Origin: an uncultured Oscillospiraceae bacterium
GTDB taxonomy: Bacteria; Bacillota; Clostridia; Oscillospirales; Acutalibacteraceae
Direction of reading: 5' to 3'
Length of the DNA: 64,000 bases
Assembly (NCBI GenBank): GCA_900540275.1
Contig: UQFO01000003.1
Span: 62,001-126,000 of the forward strand
Both the position numbers and the translations under genes were made by a program. The notes beneath the pieces are model-generated. The model was not told the DNA's origin. It ran no database searches and saw nothing but the letters and a program-made list of their open reading frames with translations. The first letter of the stretch is position 1. Each line of letters begins with the position of its first letter. Positions 7,585 through 16,430 of this stretch are shown piece after piece.

Positions 7585-8256
7585 TCATCGCAGGCTGTCC
7601 GCGGCGAGCTTTTTAAGCTTATCCGCTGCAAGCAGTTTAACCGTACCGCGCGATAGGGAAACAAGCCCTTCCGACTGGAAGTACTTGAGCATCCGCGTAA
7701 TGACCTCTCGCGCGCTGCCGAGCTGGCGCGCGATATCTTCATGCGTAAGCTTTAGCTCACCTGAAGCCTGCAGGGCGCCTTCTTCTGTTAAAAACGCCGC
7801 AAGCCTGCGGTCGAGGCTCTTGTTCATAACCTGGTCGAGCAGCCACATTACATCGGAAAAGCGCGATGCCATCAGCTCGTTCGTGTATTTAGCGACGGGA
7901 AGCGACGTGTCCATCAGCTCTTGGTATACGCGCGACGGGATAACGAGCAGGCGCGTGTCCTCCCATGCCTCAACAAGCAGCTCGAACTGGATGCTGCTCA
8001 TAATACAGGAGGCTGAAAACAGGCAGATATCCAGTTCAAACAGCCGGTAGAGAGTGACTTCCCTGCCTTCATCGGAAACGGTAAATACACGGAGCTGCCC
8101 GTCAAGCACGAGAAGCAGGCCCACGCAGTCGTCGGAGCCGTTATGTATGACGGTTCCTTTTTTTAAGGTGCGTTCTGCGCAGGAGGACTTCAGCAGCATT
8201 TGCTGGCGGCTGCTGAGCTGGCTCCAAAACGGGAAAAGGTTGCCAAACGGTATCAT
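7585..8256 (-). CDS. Crp/Fnr family transcriptional regulator
   Basis: A 223-residue regulator with an N-terminal cyclic-nucleotide-binding-like beta-barrel (GLLLVLDGQLRVFTVSDEGRE, residues ~35-115), a long dimerisation helix and a C-terminal winged helix-turn-helix (LTHEDIARQLGSAREVITRM, ~165-190). Cysteines Cys in SSCAERT and LDICLFSASCIM are placed as in redox- or oxygen-responsive members, but no Fe-S motif is clear. ATG 8256 is chosen for its GGAGTG site; 23 further residues upstream lack one. It is divergent from the thioredoxin-rhodanese-CoA disulfide reductase operon, so it most likely controls that operon. The signal is not known. Confidence 0.85.
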   Translation of the reverse strand: MIPFGNLFPFWSQLSSRQQMLLKSSCAERTLKKGTVIHNGSDDCVGLLLVLDGQLRVFTVSDEGREVTLYRLFELDICLFSASCIMSSIQFELLVEAWEDTRLLVIPSRVYQELMDTSLPVAKYTNELMASRFSDVMWLLDQVMNKSLDRRLAAFLTEEGALQASGELKLTHEDIARQLGSAREVITRMLKYFQSEGLVSLSRGTVKLLAADKLKKLAADSLR

Positions 8257-8327
8257 CGCTTGTTCACTCCTAACGGCCTGGATGCCGCAACGTTGTATGT
8301 ACATGCTGTTCGGGTATATCTGCACAT

Positions 8328-8357
8328 ATTATATAACAGGTTCCATGGTGTTTTCAA
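8328..8357 (-). promoter_or_regulatory. Probable promoter of the Crp/Fnr regulator gene
   Basis: On the minus strand TTGAAA, an 18-base spacer, TATAAT, about 70 bases before the start codon. Confidence 0.5.
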
Positions 8358-8372
8358 TCGAAAGGCGGGAAA

Positions 8373-8387
8373 TGTGACGTGGTTACA
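8373..8387 (+). promoter_or_regulatory. Possible Crp/Fnr-type operator between the divergent genes
   Basis: TGTGACGTGGTTACA is an imperfect dyad (TGTGA / TTACA) of the size bound by Crp/Fnr proteins. It lies in the shared intergenic region of the regulator and the trxA operon, about 60 bases before the trxA start. It is a single occurrence and the match is only partial. Confidence 0.35.
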
Positions 8388-8446
8388 GAAGTTTTGGTGG
8401 AAACCGCATATTCTATTGGTAAAGACAAAGCAAGGGGGACTTTATT

Positions 8447-8758
8447 ATGAATACAATATCCATTACAAACAAAAATTTCCACAAAGAAGTGCTTTCCGTA
8501 GACGAACCGGTGCTCGTAGACTTTTGGGCACCGTGGTGCGGGCCGTGCAAGATGTTCTCACCTGTACTCGAAAAGGTCGCGGAGGAAAACCGCGGGGAGG
8601 TAAAGGTCGCGAAAATCAATATTGACGAGGAACCGGAGCTTGCTGAGAGATATAATATTATGAGTATTCCGACGCTGCTCTTATTCAAAAGAGGCGAAGT
8701 CGTGTCCCAATCCACAGGGCTCAAGCCCCAGCACCAGGTGGAGGCAATGTTCAAATGA
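8447..8758 (+). CDS. trxA: Thioredoxin
   Basis: A 103-residue cytosolic thioredoxin with the full WCGPC redox site in FWAPWCGPCKMF, the cis-proline in SIPTLLLF and the usual family length. It reduces protein disulfides with electrons from a reductase; no thioredoxin reductase is next to it, but a flavin disulfide reductase is two genes downstream. The start has AAGGGGGA upstream. The stop overlaps the rhodanese start (ATGA), so the two proteins are made together, pointing to sulfur or persulfide chemistry. Confidence 0.9.
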   Translation: MNTISITNKNFHKEVLSVDEPVLVDFWAPWCGPCKMFSPVLEKVAEENRGEVKVAKINIDEEPELAERYNIMSIPTLLLFKRGEVVSQSTGLKPQHQVEAMFK

Positions 8759-9096
8759 GTTTTTTGGGAATGTTAAAAGGGCGCGCGGAGCATCTGGATA
8801 TCAATGAAATGGCTGTGAAGGCGCGCAAAGAGAACGGTGCGGTGCTGCTCGATGTACGCACCAGGGAGGAATACAAAAGCGGGCATATTGGTGGAAGCGT
8901 CAATTTGCCGCTTGACAATATCGAATCTGCGCATACTATTATCGATAAGAAGGATGCGCCAGTCTATGTATACTGCCACAGCGGGGCAAGGAGCAGCCGC
9001 GCCTGCGCGCGGCTGCTCACAATGGGGTATAAAGCGGCTGTGAATATCGGCGGAATCTGCTCATGGCGCGGTGAAATTGAAACAGGGGGAGAATAA
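8755..9096 (+). CDS. Single-domain rhodanese
   Basis: A 113-residue rhodanese domain with the sequence LLDVRTREEYKSGHI and the active-site loop YCHSGARSSRA, whose Cys forms a persulfide during sulfur transfer. The protein is about the size of GlpE/PspE-type sulfurtransferases. It starts inside the trxA stop codon and ends two bases before the CoA-disulfide-reductase start, which itself ends in a second rhodanese domain, so a sulfur relay between these proteins is plausible. Confidence 0.85.
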   Translation: MSFLGMLKGRAEHLDINEMAVKARKENGAVLLDVRTREEYKSGHIGGSVNLPLDNIESAHTIIDKKDAPVYVYCHSGARSSRACARLLTMGYKAAVNIGGICSWRGEIETGGE

Positions 9097-9097
9097 C

Positions 9098-10807
9098 ATG
9101 AAGGTTGTCATTATCGGGGGAGTAGCGGGCGGCGCTACAGCCGCCGCGCGGCTGCGCAGGCTGGACGAACAGGCGGAAATCATTATATTGGAGCGCAGCG
9201 GGTACGTTTCCTATGCAAATTGCGGGCTGCCCTATTATATCGGCGGGGAAATCACCGACGAAAAGCAGCTGACCCTACAGACGCCGCAAAGCTTTTTCGC
9301 GCGTTTCCGAATTGACGTACGCGTTAAAAACGAAGCCCTTTCAATTGACAGGGAAAAGAAAACGGTGACGGTTAAGAACCTTGCGGATGAAAGCGTTTAT
9401 GAAGAAGCGTATGACAAGCTGGTACTCTCCCCGGGCGCAAACGCTGTGAAGCCTAATATTCCAGGAATCGGCAGCGGCCGCGTTTTTACGCTGCGCACGG
9501 TAGAGGACACCATGCGCATCAAAGCATATACGGAAAACGAAAAGCCTGAAAGCGCCGTTATTGTAGGAGGAGGCTTTGTCGGGCTGGAAATGGCGGAAAA
9601 CCTGACTAGCCTCGGCGTGAAGACGACAGTGGTAGAGAAGGACCGGCAGGTCATGGGGCAGCTCGATTACGATATGGCGTGCAGCGTACACGCGTACCTG
9701 AAGAAAAAGCAGGTGAACCTCTGCCTTAACACAGGTGTTTCCTCCCTTGAAGAAACGGACGGCGGCCTGCTCGTTACACTCGATAACGGGGAAGTGCTCG
9801 CGGCCTCCATGGCGGTTATTTCAATTGGCGTCGTACCCGATACGCACCTCGCGGGGGAGGCGGGACTTAAGCTGGGCGTAAAGGGTTCGATTGCTGTAAA
9901 CAGCCGAATGCAGACGTCCGACCCTGATATTTATGCCGTAGGAGACGCGGTTGAAACCAACCATTTTATTACAGGAGAAAAGGCGCTTGTTCCGCTTGCG
10001 GGGCCTGCTAACAAGCAAGGGAGGATTGCCGCTGACAATATATGCGGCAGGGAAAGCTATTATCACGGCGCGCAGGGCTCCTCTGTCCTGAAGCTGTTCG
10101 ACATGACAGCCGCCGCCACGGGGCTCAGTGAAAAAGCAGCGGCAGCCGCGGGGCTTTCCTATGACAAGGTGGTTACCTTTTCCGCCTCGCACGCGGCTTA
10201 CTACCCCGGCGCGTCCAATATGACGATAAAAACTGTATTTGACAAGGAATCGGGTAAAATTCTCGGTGCGCAGATTGTCGGGTTCGACGGGGTAGATAAA
10301 CGAATTGACGTAATTGCAGCCGCAATCCGCGCGGGTATGGCGGGGGAAGACCTTGAAGAGCTTGAGCTTGCCTACGCGCCCCCGTTTTCCTCGGCAAAAG
10401 ACCCGGTCAACATGGCGGGTTATGTGATTGAAAACGTGCGCCATGGGCTGGTCAGGCAGTACCACTGGCACGATGTGAAGGATTTGCCGCGCGACGGAAG
10501 CGCGATTCTGCTCGACACGCGCACGCCGTCTGAATATGAAAGGAAGCACATCGAGGGAACAGTCAATATCTCGCTCGACGAGCTGCGAGGGCGAATTGGC
10601 GAGCTTGACAGGTCTAAGCCCGTTTATGTCAACTGCTTCAGCGGACTGCGCAGCTATATTGCGTGCCGCATTCTTTCGGGATATGGGTTTACCTGCTATA
10701 ATCTGTCGGGCGGATTCCGGTTTTACGATATTGTAACGTCTGACGAGGGCTTCGATTCCCGTCCCAAACACGCGTGCGGAGTGGAAATCGGCGCAGCGGG
10801 CGAATAA
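9098..10807 (+). CDS. cdr: CoA-disulfide reductase with fused C-terminal rhodanese domain
   Basis: A 569-residue flavoprotein. Residues 1-450 form a pyridine-nucleotide disulfide reductase: N-terminal FAD motif VVIIGGVAGGATAAARLRR, the single active-site Cys in SYANCGLPYYIGG typical of CoA-disulfide reductase and NADH oxidase/peroxidase relatives, a second NAD(P)H-binding GGGFVGLEMAE and the FAD-ribose binding stretch DIYAVGDAVE. Residues ~465-555 are a rhodanese domain with NCFSGLRS. Such CoADR-Rhd proteins reduce CoA persulfide/polysulfide or CoA disulfide. The start at 9098 has GGGGGAG nine bases upstream; an in-frame codon at 9071 lies inside the rhodanese gene and is less likely. The partner genes are trxA and rhodanese. 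Confidence 0.85.
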   Translation: MKVVIIGGVAGGATAAARLRRLDEQAEIIILERSGYVSYANCGLPYYIGGEITDEKQLTLQTPQSFFARFRIDVRVKNEALSIDREKKTVTVKNLADESVYEEAYDKLVLSPGANAVKPNIPGIGSGRVFTLRTVEDTMRIKAYTENEKPESAVIVGGGFVGLEMAENLTSLGVKTTVVEKDRQVMGQLDYDMACSVHAYLKKKQVNLCLNTGVSSLEETDGGLLVTLDNGEVLAASMAVISIGVVPDTHLAGEAGLKLGVKGSIAVNSRMQTSDPDIYAVGDAVETNHFITGEKALVPLAGPANKQGRIAADNICGRESYYHGAQGSSVLKLFDMTAAATGLSEKAAAAAGLSYDKVVTFSASHAAYYPGASNMTIKTVFDKESGKILGAQIVGFDGVDKRIDVIAAAIRAGMAGEDLEELELAYAPPFSSAKDPVNMAGYVIENVRHGLVRQYHWHDVKDLPRDGSAILLDTRTPSEYERKHIEGTVNISLDELRGRIGELDRSKPVYVNCFSGLRSYIACRILSGYGFTCYNLSGGFRFYDIVTSDEGFDSRPKHACGVEIGAAGE

Positions 10808-10854
10808 GGCTTTGAGCCGTCCCGTTTGTAAGACAGGCGTATAGAAGGCATTTT

Positions 10855-10893
10855 CCGTCCGGTGGATTCACTTCCCCGGACGGCTGCTGTTTT
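10855..10893 (+). terminator. Terminator after the sulfur-transfer operon
   Basis: CCGTCCGG and CCGGACGG pair around a 13-base loop and are followed by CTGCTGTTTT, 50 bases after the reductase stop. Confidence 0.65.
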
Positions 10894-10950
10894 ATGAGAT
10901 AATGTGCAAAAATCCGGCGGTTGGCCGGTGATTTCCGTTCCTTGTATCCA

Positions 10951-10979
10951 TTTACATTTTATGTGCCCTGTGCTATGAT
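10951..10979 (+). promoter_or_regulatory. Promoter of the ABC exporter genes
   Basis: TTTACA, a 17-base spacer, TATGAT; expected start near 10986, 43 bases before the ATP-binding protein start codon. Confidence 0.6.
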
Positions 10980-11028
10980 AATTCAATACGGAACCGCATA
11001 TTTGCAGATGGGAACGGAGCGTGACGGT

Positions 11029-11733
11029 ATGGCTGGTTTGGTTACATTTGAAGACGTTTATAAAAGATACCGGATGGGAGAGGTGACAATCACCGCTGTC
11101 GACGGTATCTCTTTTCAAATAGAAGAGGGCGAGTTTGCCGTTGTGGTCGGCTCAAGCGGAGCGGGCAAAACGACGGTGCTCAATATTTTAGGCGGAATGG
11201 ACCGATGCGACGCAGGGAAAATCATTGTCGGCGGGAAGGACATCAGCACATTCAAGCAAAAGGAGCTTGCCGCATACCGCAGGTACGACATCGGCTTTGT
11301 TTTCCAGTTCTATAACCTTGTGCCAAACCTGACGGCAAAGGAAAATGTAGAGCTTGCAACCCAAATTTGCAAGAACCCGCTCGACCCGGCCACAGCGCTT
11401 GCGAGCGTCGGGCTTGAGGAACGCATGGACAATTTTCCGTCCCAGCTTTCCGGCGGAGAACAGCAGCGTGTATCGATTGCAAGGGCGCTTGCAAAGCGCC
11501 CGAAGCTTCTGTTATGCGACGAGCCGACCGGCGCGCTCGACTACAGCACGGGCAAATCGATTTTAAAGCTGTTACAGACGACCTGCCGGCGTGACGGCAT
11601 GACGGTCGTTTTGATTACGCATAACCAGGCGATTACGCCGATGGCCGACCATATCATCCGCATGAAAAGCGGAAAGGTCATCAGCAACGTACATAACGGA
11701 CAGCCGAAATCGGTTGATGAAATCGAGTGGTAA
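11029..11733 (+). CDS. ABC transporter ATP-binding protein (MacB/LolD type)
   Basis: A 234-residue ATPase with Walker A GSSGAGKTT, the Q-loop region FQFYNLVPNLTAKEN, the signature LSGGEQQRVSIARAL, Walker B LLLCDEPTGALD and the switch His in LITHNQ. The FYNLVP and 'ALD' features are of the MacB/LolD/FtsE group that partners with FtsX-like permeases. ATG 11029 is chosen because of GGAG nine bases upstream and because homology begins right after it (LVTFEDVYKRY); the longer frame would add 36 unrelated residues. The permease partner starts 36 bases downstream. Substrate unknown. Confidence 0.9.
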   Translation: MAGLVTFEDVYKRYRMGEVTITAVDGISFQIEEGEFAVVVGSSGAGKTTVLNILGGMDRCDAGKIIVGGKDISTFKQKELAAYRRYDIGFVFQFYNLVPNLTAKENVELATQICKNPLDPATALASVGLEERMDNFPSQLSGGEQQRVSIARALAKRPKLLLCDEPTGALDYSTGKSILKLLQTTCRRDGMTVVLITHNQAITPMADHIIRMKSGKVISNVHNGQPKSVDEIEW

Positions 11734-11768
11734 GATGAAAAGGGAAACGGTGGAAAGGGGGAAGCCCG

Positions 11769-14700
11769 GTGACAAAAGCACTGCGTAAAAATACGCTGCG
11801 TGAGATAAGGAGCACAAAAGCGCGCTTTCTCTCAATCCTGGCAATTATCGGGCTGGGCGTCGGCTTTTTTGCTGGCGTCAAGGCTGCGAGCCCCGCCATG
11901 ACAAAGACCTCCGACGAATATTATGTTGAACAGAATTTAATGGATTTCCGCCTGGTATCCACGGTTGGGTTCGACGACGGCGATTTGAAGGCCGTTGCGG
12001 ATATCGACGGCGTGAAGCAGGTGGCGGCGGCGTACAGCGCCGACATTATCGTCAATACGGACGGCACGGGCAACGTCGTGCGGCTTTATTCCCTGCCGCA
12101 GAAGGACGGGGATAAACAGCCCATCAGCGAGCCGGTGCTCGTGGATGGGCGCCTGCCGGAGAAATCAGGGGAAATCGCCGTGGAAAGCCGTTCCTACGAG
12201 GGCGCTTTTAAAATTGGCGATACCATCCATATTGAAGCGAAAATCGACGACACAGACACAAAGGATATATTGAAGACGCTCGACTATAAGGTCGTGGGCC
12301 TTGTGCAGTCGCCGATGTACATCTCCTTTGAGCGCGGCACGACGACCATCGGGAACGGCAAGGTGTCACAGTATATGATGATACCTCCGCAGGATTTTTC
12401 CTATGAAAGGTATACCGATATTTACGCGACGACAAAATATTTGAGCGCCGATATTTCTTCTTTCAGCGATACATACAAGGACGGCGTGAACGATATATCG
12501 AAAAAGCTCAAAAGCTTAAGCGGCGAACGGCTGGAGGTATTCGACCAAAGCACGCTGGAGCAGGCAAGGCAGGAGCTTGAAAACGGCGTTAAGGAATATA
12601 GCAACCAGAAAAACAAGGCGGAGAAAGAGCTCAAAAAGGCACAGGAAGCGCTTGATGCCGCACAGAGGGAATACGACACCCAGATTAAAAAGGGCAAAGA
12701 GAAGCTATCAGACGCGCAAAAGCAGCTTGAGGAAGGGCAGGCGCTCCTGCCCTCTAAAATCACAGAATTTTATGAGGAAATCGCACAGGCACAGGAGCAG
12801 ATAAGCCGAAACGAAGCAAAGCTTGATAAGGCGGAGCTGCAATACGAGGCGTCAAAAAAGGAATACGATGAAAAAATAGCCGCCGCGGAGAAGGAGCTTG
12901 CAGACGGCGAGGCGGAATACAAAAAGCAGTATGAAGAATTTTATACCCATACAAAACCGCAGGCAGCCGCAAAGCTGGACGCCTTGGAAGACCTGCTCCA
13001 TGATGCCCAGCAGACGGTAAAAACGCTGGAGGAGCAGCTGGCGGGAGCAACAGGTGAAGCGGCCCAGAGGCTTAAGGAAGCGCTTTCCAAGGCGCAGGGG
13101 CTGATTTCTGTCTACCAGGACGAAATCAAAAGCGGCAGGCAGCAGCTCATAGACGGCGAACAGCAGCTCAAGGACGCAAAAACGAAACTTGAAGACGGCG
13201 CGGCGGAGCTCAAGGAGCAAAAAGAATCAGGCGCGAAGCAGTTTGCGCAGGCAAAGGAAGAGATTGACAGCGGCAAACAGGAGCTTGAAAAAGCGAAAGG
13301 ACAGCTTGCCCAGGCTAAAAAAGAGGGCAAGCGGCAGCTTGACGACGCGCAAAAGCAGCTGATTACCGGAAAATATGAATTAGAAGACGGTAAGTCAGAG
13401 CTTGACAGGCAGGAAAAGGAAGGGCAGGAGAAGCTCGACGAGGGAAAGAAAACCCTTGCTTCCTCCAAAGAAGAGGCACAGGAGAAGCTGAAGAATGCGG
13501 AGCTGGAGCTTCAACTCGCGCAGAAGAGGCTCGATTCCTTCTCCGAAATGAAATGGTACATATTCACGCGCGACGACAACCCGGGCTATTCCACCTTCAT
13601 CGATAACGCAAACCGTGTCGATGCGGTGGCACAGGTTTTCCCGCTGTTCTTTCTTCTCGTCGCGGCGCTTGTCTGCCTGACCACCATGACGCGCATGGTC
13701 GAGGAAAGGCGTACGGAAATCGGGACGCTCAAGGCGCTGGGGTATTCCTCCGGCAGCATCATGGCGAAATACCTGATTTACGCGACGATTGCGGGGCTTT
13801 CCGGAGCGCTTGTGGGGCTTGCGTTCGGCGTGCCGATACTGCCGAATATCATATTCAACGCCTACGCGATGATGTATTCAATCAAACCGCTTACGTTTGT
13901 GATGCCGTGGCTTTATATAGTAATCGGCATAGCGGCGGCGCTTGTCTGTACGACGACGGTCGCGTATATCACCTGCTATAAAGAGCTTAAGGGCCGCCCG
14001 GCGGGGTTGATGCGCCCGAAAGCGCCGAAGAAGGGCAAGCGCATCATTTTAGAACGCATACCAATCCTCTGGAAGCACATGAGCTTTACCTCCAAGGTGA
14101 CGGCGCGCAACCTGCTGCGGTATAAGGCGCGTTTCCTGATGACGGTGCTCGGCGTTGCCGGGTGTACCGCGCTGATTATCGCGGGGTTTGGCATCAAGGA
14201 TTCTATCAGTGTGATTGTTGACAAGCAATTCCAGGAGATTTACAAGTATGATACGGTCATCGTCACAAAATCCTCAAATGATTTTGAGCAGGCGAAGCCG
14301 CTGTTCAACGATGTAAATGCCGACAGCCGCATTGCGGGGGCGGCGCTGGTGGAGCAGAAGGCCGTAAAGGCGTTTTCTGATAAGAGCAGTGAAAAAATCG
14401 ATGAGATTTATGTCTTTACTCCGCAGGACACCGGCGATATGGAGAACGTCATCGACCTGCATGAAAGGGAATCGGGCGCAAAGCTTACGCTGTCCGACGA
14501 TGGCGCTGTCGTGACGGAAAAGCTCGCCAAGACGCTCAATATCGGGGTAGGGGATACCATCCGCTTTGAAGACGACGGAGAGGAGTACTCGGTCCCGGTC
14601 ACGGGTATCAGTGAAAATTATTTGTATGGCTATATTTACCTTTCTCCGGGAAGCTATGAGAAGGTATACGGGGAAAGCTCCAAATATAATATGATTCTTG

Positions 14701-15230
14701 CCAAAACCAGCAGCGGGGAAGAGGACGACCAGAAGTCGTTTGCCAAGGATATGCTCGCACGTGGCGACATAGCGGCTGTTTCGTCTACAAGCGACGGAAT
14801 CAGCAATTTTGAGGATATGATACAGAGCCTCAACATGGTTGTGTATGTCCTGATTATCTGCGCGGGCGCGCTTGCGTTCGTTGTGCTTTATAACCTGACG
14901 AATATCAACATTGCCGAACGCGTGCGCGAAATCGCGACGATTAAGGTGCTCGGCTTCTATAATAAAGAGGTAAGCGCCTATGTATACCGCGAGAATATTG
15001 TCCTGACGATAGTGGGTATCCTTCTGGGACTGGTAATGGGCGTGTTCCTGACTGACTTTATTGTGCAGACGGTTGAGATTGACAACATCATGTTCGGCAG
15101 GGGGATGAACGCCATGAGCTTTTTGTGGGCAATCGGCCTGACAGCGCTGTTCTCGCTGCTTGTCAACTGGCTGATGTATTATAAGATGAAAGCGGTCAGC
15201 ATGGTGGAGTCGCTCAAATCGATTGAATAA
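11769..15230 (+). CDS. FtsX-like ABC permease with very large extracellular coiled coil
   Basis: A 1153-residue permease with GTG start behind GAAAGGGGG. A first transmembrane helix (residues ~20-40) is followed by a MacB-like periplasmic/extracellular domain (to ~250) and then about 335 residues (~255-590) of continuous Glu/Lys/Gln/Ala-rich coiled coil. Three transmembrane helices follow (~635-760) as a first FtsX domain, then another single helix near 800, a second extracellular domain and three final helices (~1035-1140). This is the duplicated FtsX topology with a long stalk inserted in the first half. Mechanotransmission rather than transport across the bilayer is the known mode of this superfamily. 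The stalk may reach across the peptidoglycan, which is inference. It forms one operon with the ATPase. Confidence 0.85.
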   Translation: MTKALRKNTLREIRSTKARFLSILAIIGLGVGFFAGVKAASPAMTKTSDEYYVEQNLMDFRLVSTVGFDDGDLKAVADIDGVKQVAAAYSADIIVNTDGTGNVVRLYSLPQKDGDKQPISEPVLVDGRLPEKSGEIAVESRSYEGAFKIGDTIHIEAKIDDTDTKDILKTLDYKVVGLVQSPMYISFERGTTTIGNGKVSQYMMIPPQDFSYERYTDIYATTKYLSADISSFSDTYKDGVNDISKKLKSLSGERLEVFDQSTLEQARQELENGVKEYSNQKNKAEKELKKAQEALDAAQREYDTQIKKGKEKLSDAQKQLEEGQALLPSKITEFYEEIAQAQEQISRNEAKLDKAELQYEASKKEYDEKIAAAEKELADGEAEYKKQYEEFYTHTKPQAAAKLDALEDLLHDAQQTVKTLEEQLAGATGEAAQRLKEALSKAQGLISVYQDEIKSGRQQLIDGEQQLKDAKTKLEDGAAELKEQKESGAKQFAQAKEEIDSGKQELEKAKGQLAQAKKEGKRQLDDAQKQLITGKYELEDGKSELDRQEKEGQEKLDEGKKTLASSKEEAQEKLKNAELELQLAQKRLDSFSEMKWYIFTRDDNPGYSTFIDNANRVDAVAQVFPLFFLLVAALVCLTTMTRMVEERRTEIGTLKALGYSSGSIMAKYLIYATIAGLSGALVGLAFGVPILPNIIFNAYAMMYSIKPLTFVMPWLYIVIGIAAALVCTTTVAYITCYKELKGRPAGLMRPKAPKKGKRIILERIPILWKHMSFTSKVTARNLLRYKARFLMTVLGVAGCTALIIAGFGIKDSISVIVDKQFQEIYKYDTVIVTKSSNDFEQAKPLFNDVNADSRIAGAALVEQKAVKAFSDKSSEKIDEIYVFTPQDTGDMENVIDLHERESGAKLTLSDDGAVVTEKLAKTLNIGVGDTIRFEDDGEEYSVPVTGISENYLYGYIYLSPGSYEKVYGESSKYNMILAKTSSGEEDDQKSFAKDMLARGDIAAVSSTSDGISNFEDMIQSLNMVVYVLIICAGALAFVVLYNLTNINIAERVREIATIKVLGFYNKEVSAYVYRENIVLTIVGILLGLVMGVFLTDFIVQTVEIDNIMFGRGMNAMSFLWAIGLTALFSLLVNWLMYYKMKAVSMVESLKSIE

Positions 15231-15252
15231 GCTTAACCTATCTATTTCTATG

Positions 15253-15286
15253 AAAAAGGGAAACCGCCTGAGCGGTTTCCCTTTTT
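15253..15286 (+). terminator. Terminator after the ABC permease
   Basis: A 15-bp stem (AAAAAGGGAAACCGC with its complement) and CTGA loop, ending in CTTTTTC; symmetrical, so it could act on both strands. Confidence 0.9.
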
Positions 15287-15311
15287 CGCGCCTTTCAGGC
15301 CGGATAAAACG

Positions 15312-15340
15312 AAAAGGAGCGCGTTTAAACGCGCTCCTTT
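15312..15340 (-). terminator. Terminator of the ilvBNC operon
   Basis: AAAGGAGCGCG and CGCGCTCCTTT form a stem; on the minus strand it is followed by TCG then a short T stretch in TTTTATCC. It lies 31 bases beyond the ilvC stop. Confidence 0.75.
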
Positions 15341-15370
15341 ATATGTAGCCTTTATGAAAACAGAAGCAAA

Positions 15371-16366
15371 TTATTCCTCTTCGTTCCAGGAATACATCTT
15401 TCTGAGCTCCTTGCCGACAGCCTCGAGCTGATGCTCCGCTTCAATGCGGCGGCAGGAGTTGAAGTGGGAACGGCCATTTTTGTTCTCGGCAATCCACTTG
15501 GAAGCGAAGGTGCCGTCCTGAATCTCGGTAAGGACCTTCTTCATTTCCTTCTTCGTCTCGTCCGTAACCAGACGCTTGCCGGTCTCGTAATCGCCGTACT
15601 CGGCTGTGTCGGAGATGGAATAGCGCATCATGCTGAAGCCGCCCTTGTAAATGAGGTCAACAATCAGCTTCATCTCGTGGATACACTCGAAATATGCGTT
15701 CTCCGGTGCGTAGCCCGCTTCAACGAGTGTTTCAAAGCCGGCTTTCATCAGGGCGGTTACGCCGCCGCACAGGACAGCCTGTTCGCCAAAGAGGTCGGTC
15801 TCGGTCTCAGCCTTGAAGGTGGTTTCAAGCACGCCGGCCCTGCTGCCGCCGATACCCGCCGCGTACGCAAGGCCGAGGTCCTGCGCCTTGCCGGTGGCGT
15901 CCTGGTATACCGCAATCAGGCACGGTACGCCCTTGCCCTCAACATATTCGCTGCGGACCGTGTGGCCCGGGCCCTTCGGGGCAATCATGAACACGTCGAC
16001 GTCCTTCGGGGGGATAATCTGCTGGTAATGGATATTAAAGCCGTGCGCAAACGCGAGCGCCTTGCCCTCGGTGAGGTTCGGGGCAATATCGTTTTTATAA
16101 AGCCCGGCCTGTTTTTCGTCGTTGATGAGAATCATAATAATATCGGCCGCCTTCGCAGCTTCAGCGGCTGTCATGACCTTAAGGCCAGCGGCCTCGGCCT
16201 TTGCCCAGCTCTTGCTGCCTTCATATAAGCCGACAATGACGTTTACGCCGCTTTCATGCAGGTTGAGCGCGTGCGCGTGCCCCTGGCTGCCGTAACCGAT
16301 AATCGCAACGGTCTTGTCGTTTAAAAGACTTAGGTTGCAGTCCGACTGATAATAAATTTTTGCCAT
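15371..16366 (-). CDS. ilvC: Ketol-acid reductoisomerase
   Basis: A 331-residue class I enzyme converting 2-acetolactate to 2,3-dihydroxy-isovalerate (and the isoleucine-series equivalent) with NAD(P)H and Mg2+. The N-terminal Rossmann fold has AIIGYGSQGHAHALNL; the metal-binding helical domain has the DLFGEQAVLCGG motif and the later catalytic Glu in CIHEMKLIVDL. Length is normal for the short class. Its start has AAGGAGG seven bases before ATG. It is the last gene of ilvB-ilvN-ilvC on the minus strand. Confidence 0.95.
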   Translation of the reverse strand: MAKIYYQSDCNLSLLNDKTVAIIGYGSQGHAHALNLHESGVNVIVGLYEGSKSWAKAEAAGLKVMTAAEAAKAADIIMILINDEKQAGLYKNDIAPNLTEGKALAFAHGFNIHYQQIIPPKDVDVFMIAPKGPGHTVRSEYVEGKGVPCLIAVYQDATGKAQDLGLAYAAGIGGSRAGVLETTFKAETETDLFGEQAVLCGGVTALMKAGFETLVEAGYAPENAYFECIHEMKLIVDLIYKGGFSMMRYSISDTAEYGDYETGKRLVTDETKKEMKKVLTEIQDGTFASKWIAENKNGRSHFNSCRRIEAEHQLEAVGKELRKMYSWNEEE

Positions 16367-16430
16367 TGTGAATTCCTCCTTGCCATTGTATATGGCGGTA
16401 TAAATTTATATGAATCTGTTAAACCGTGGT

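Noticed and set aside
15431..16228. Long plus-strand frame (265 codons) opposite ilvC
   Set aside because: It is the antisense shadow of ilvC, which is unmistakable; long antisense frames are common in this codon-biased region.
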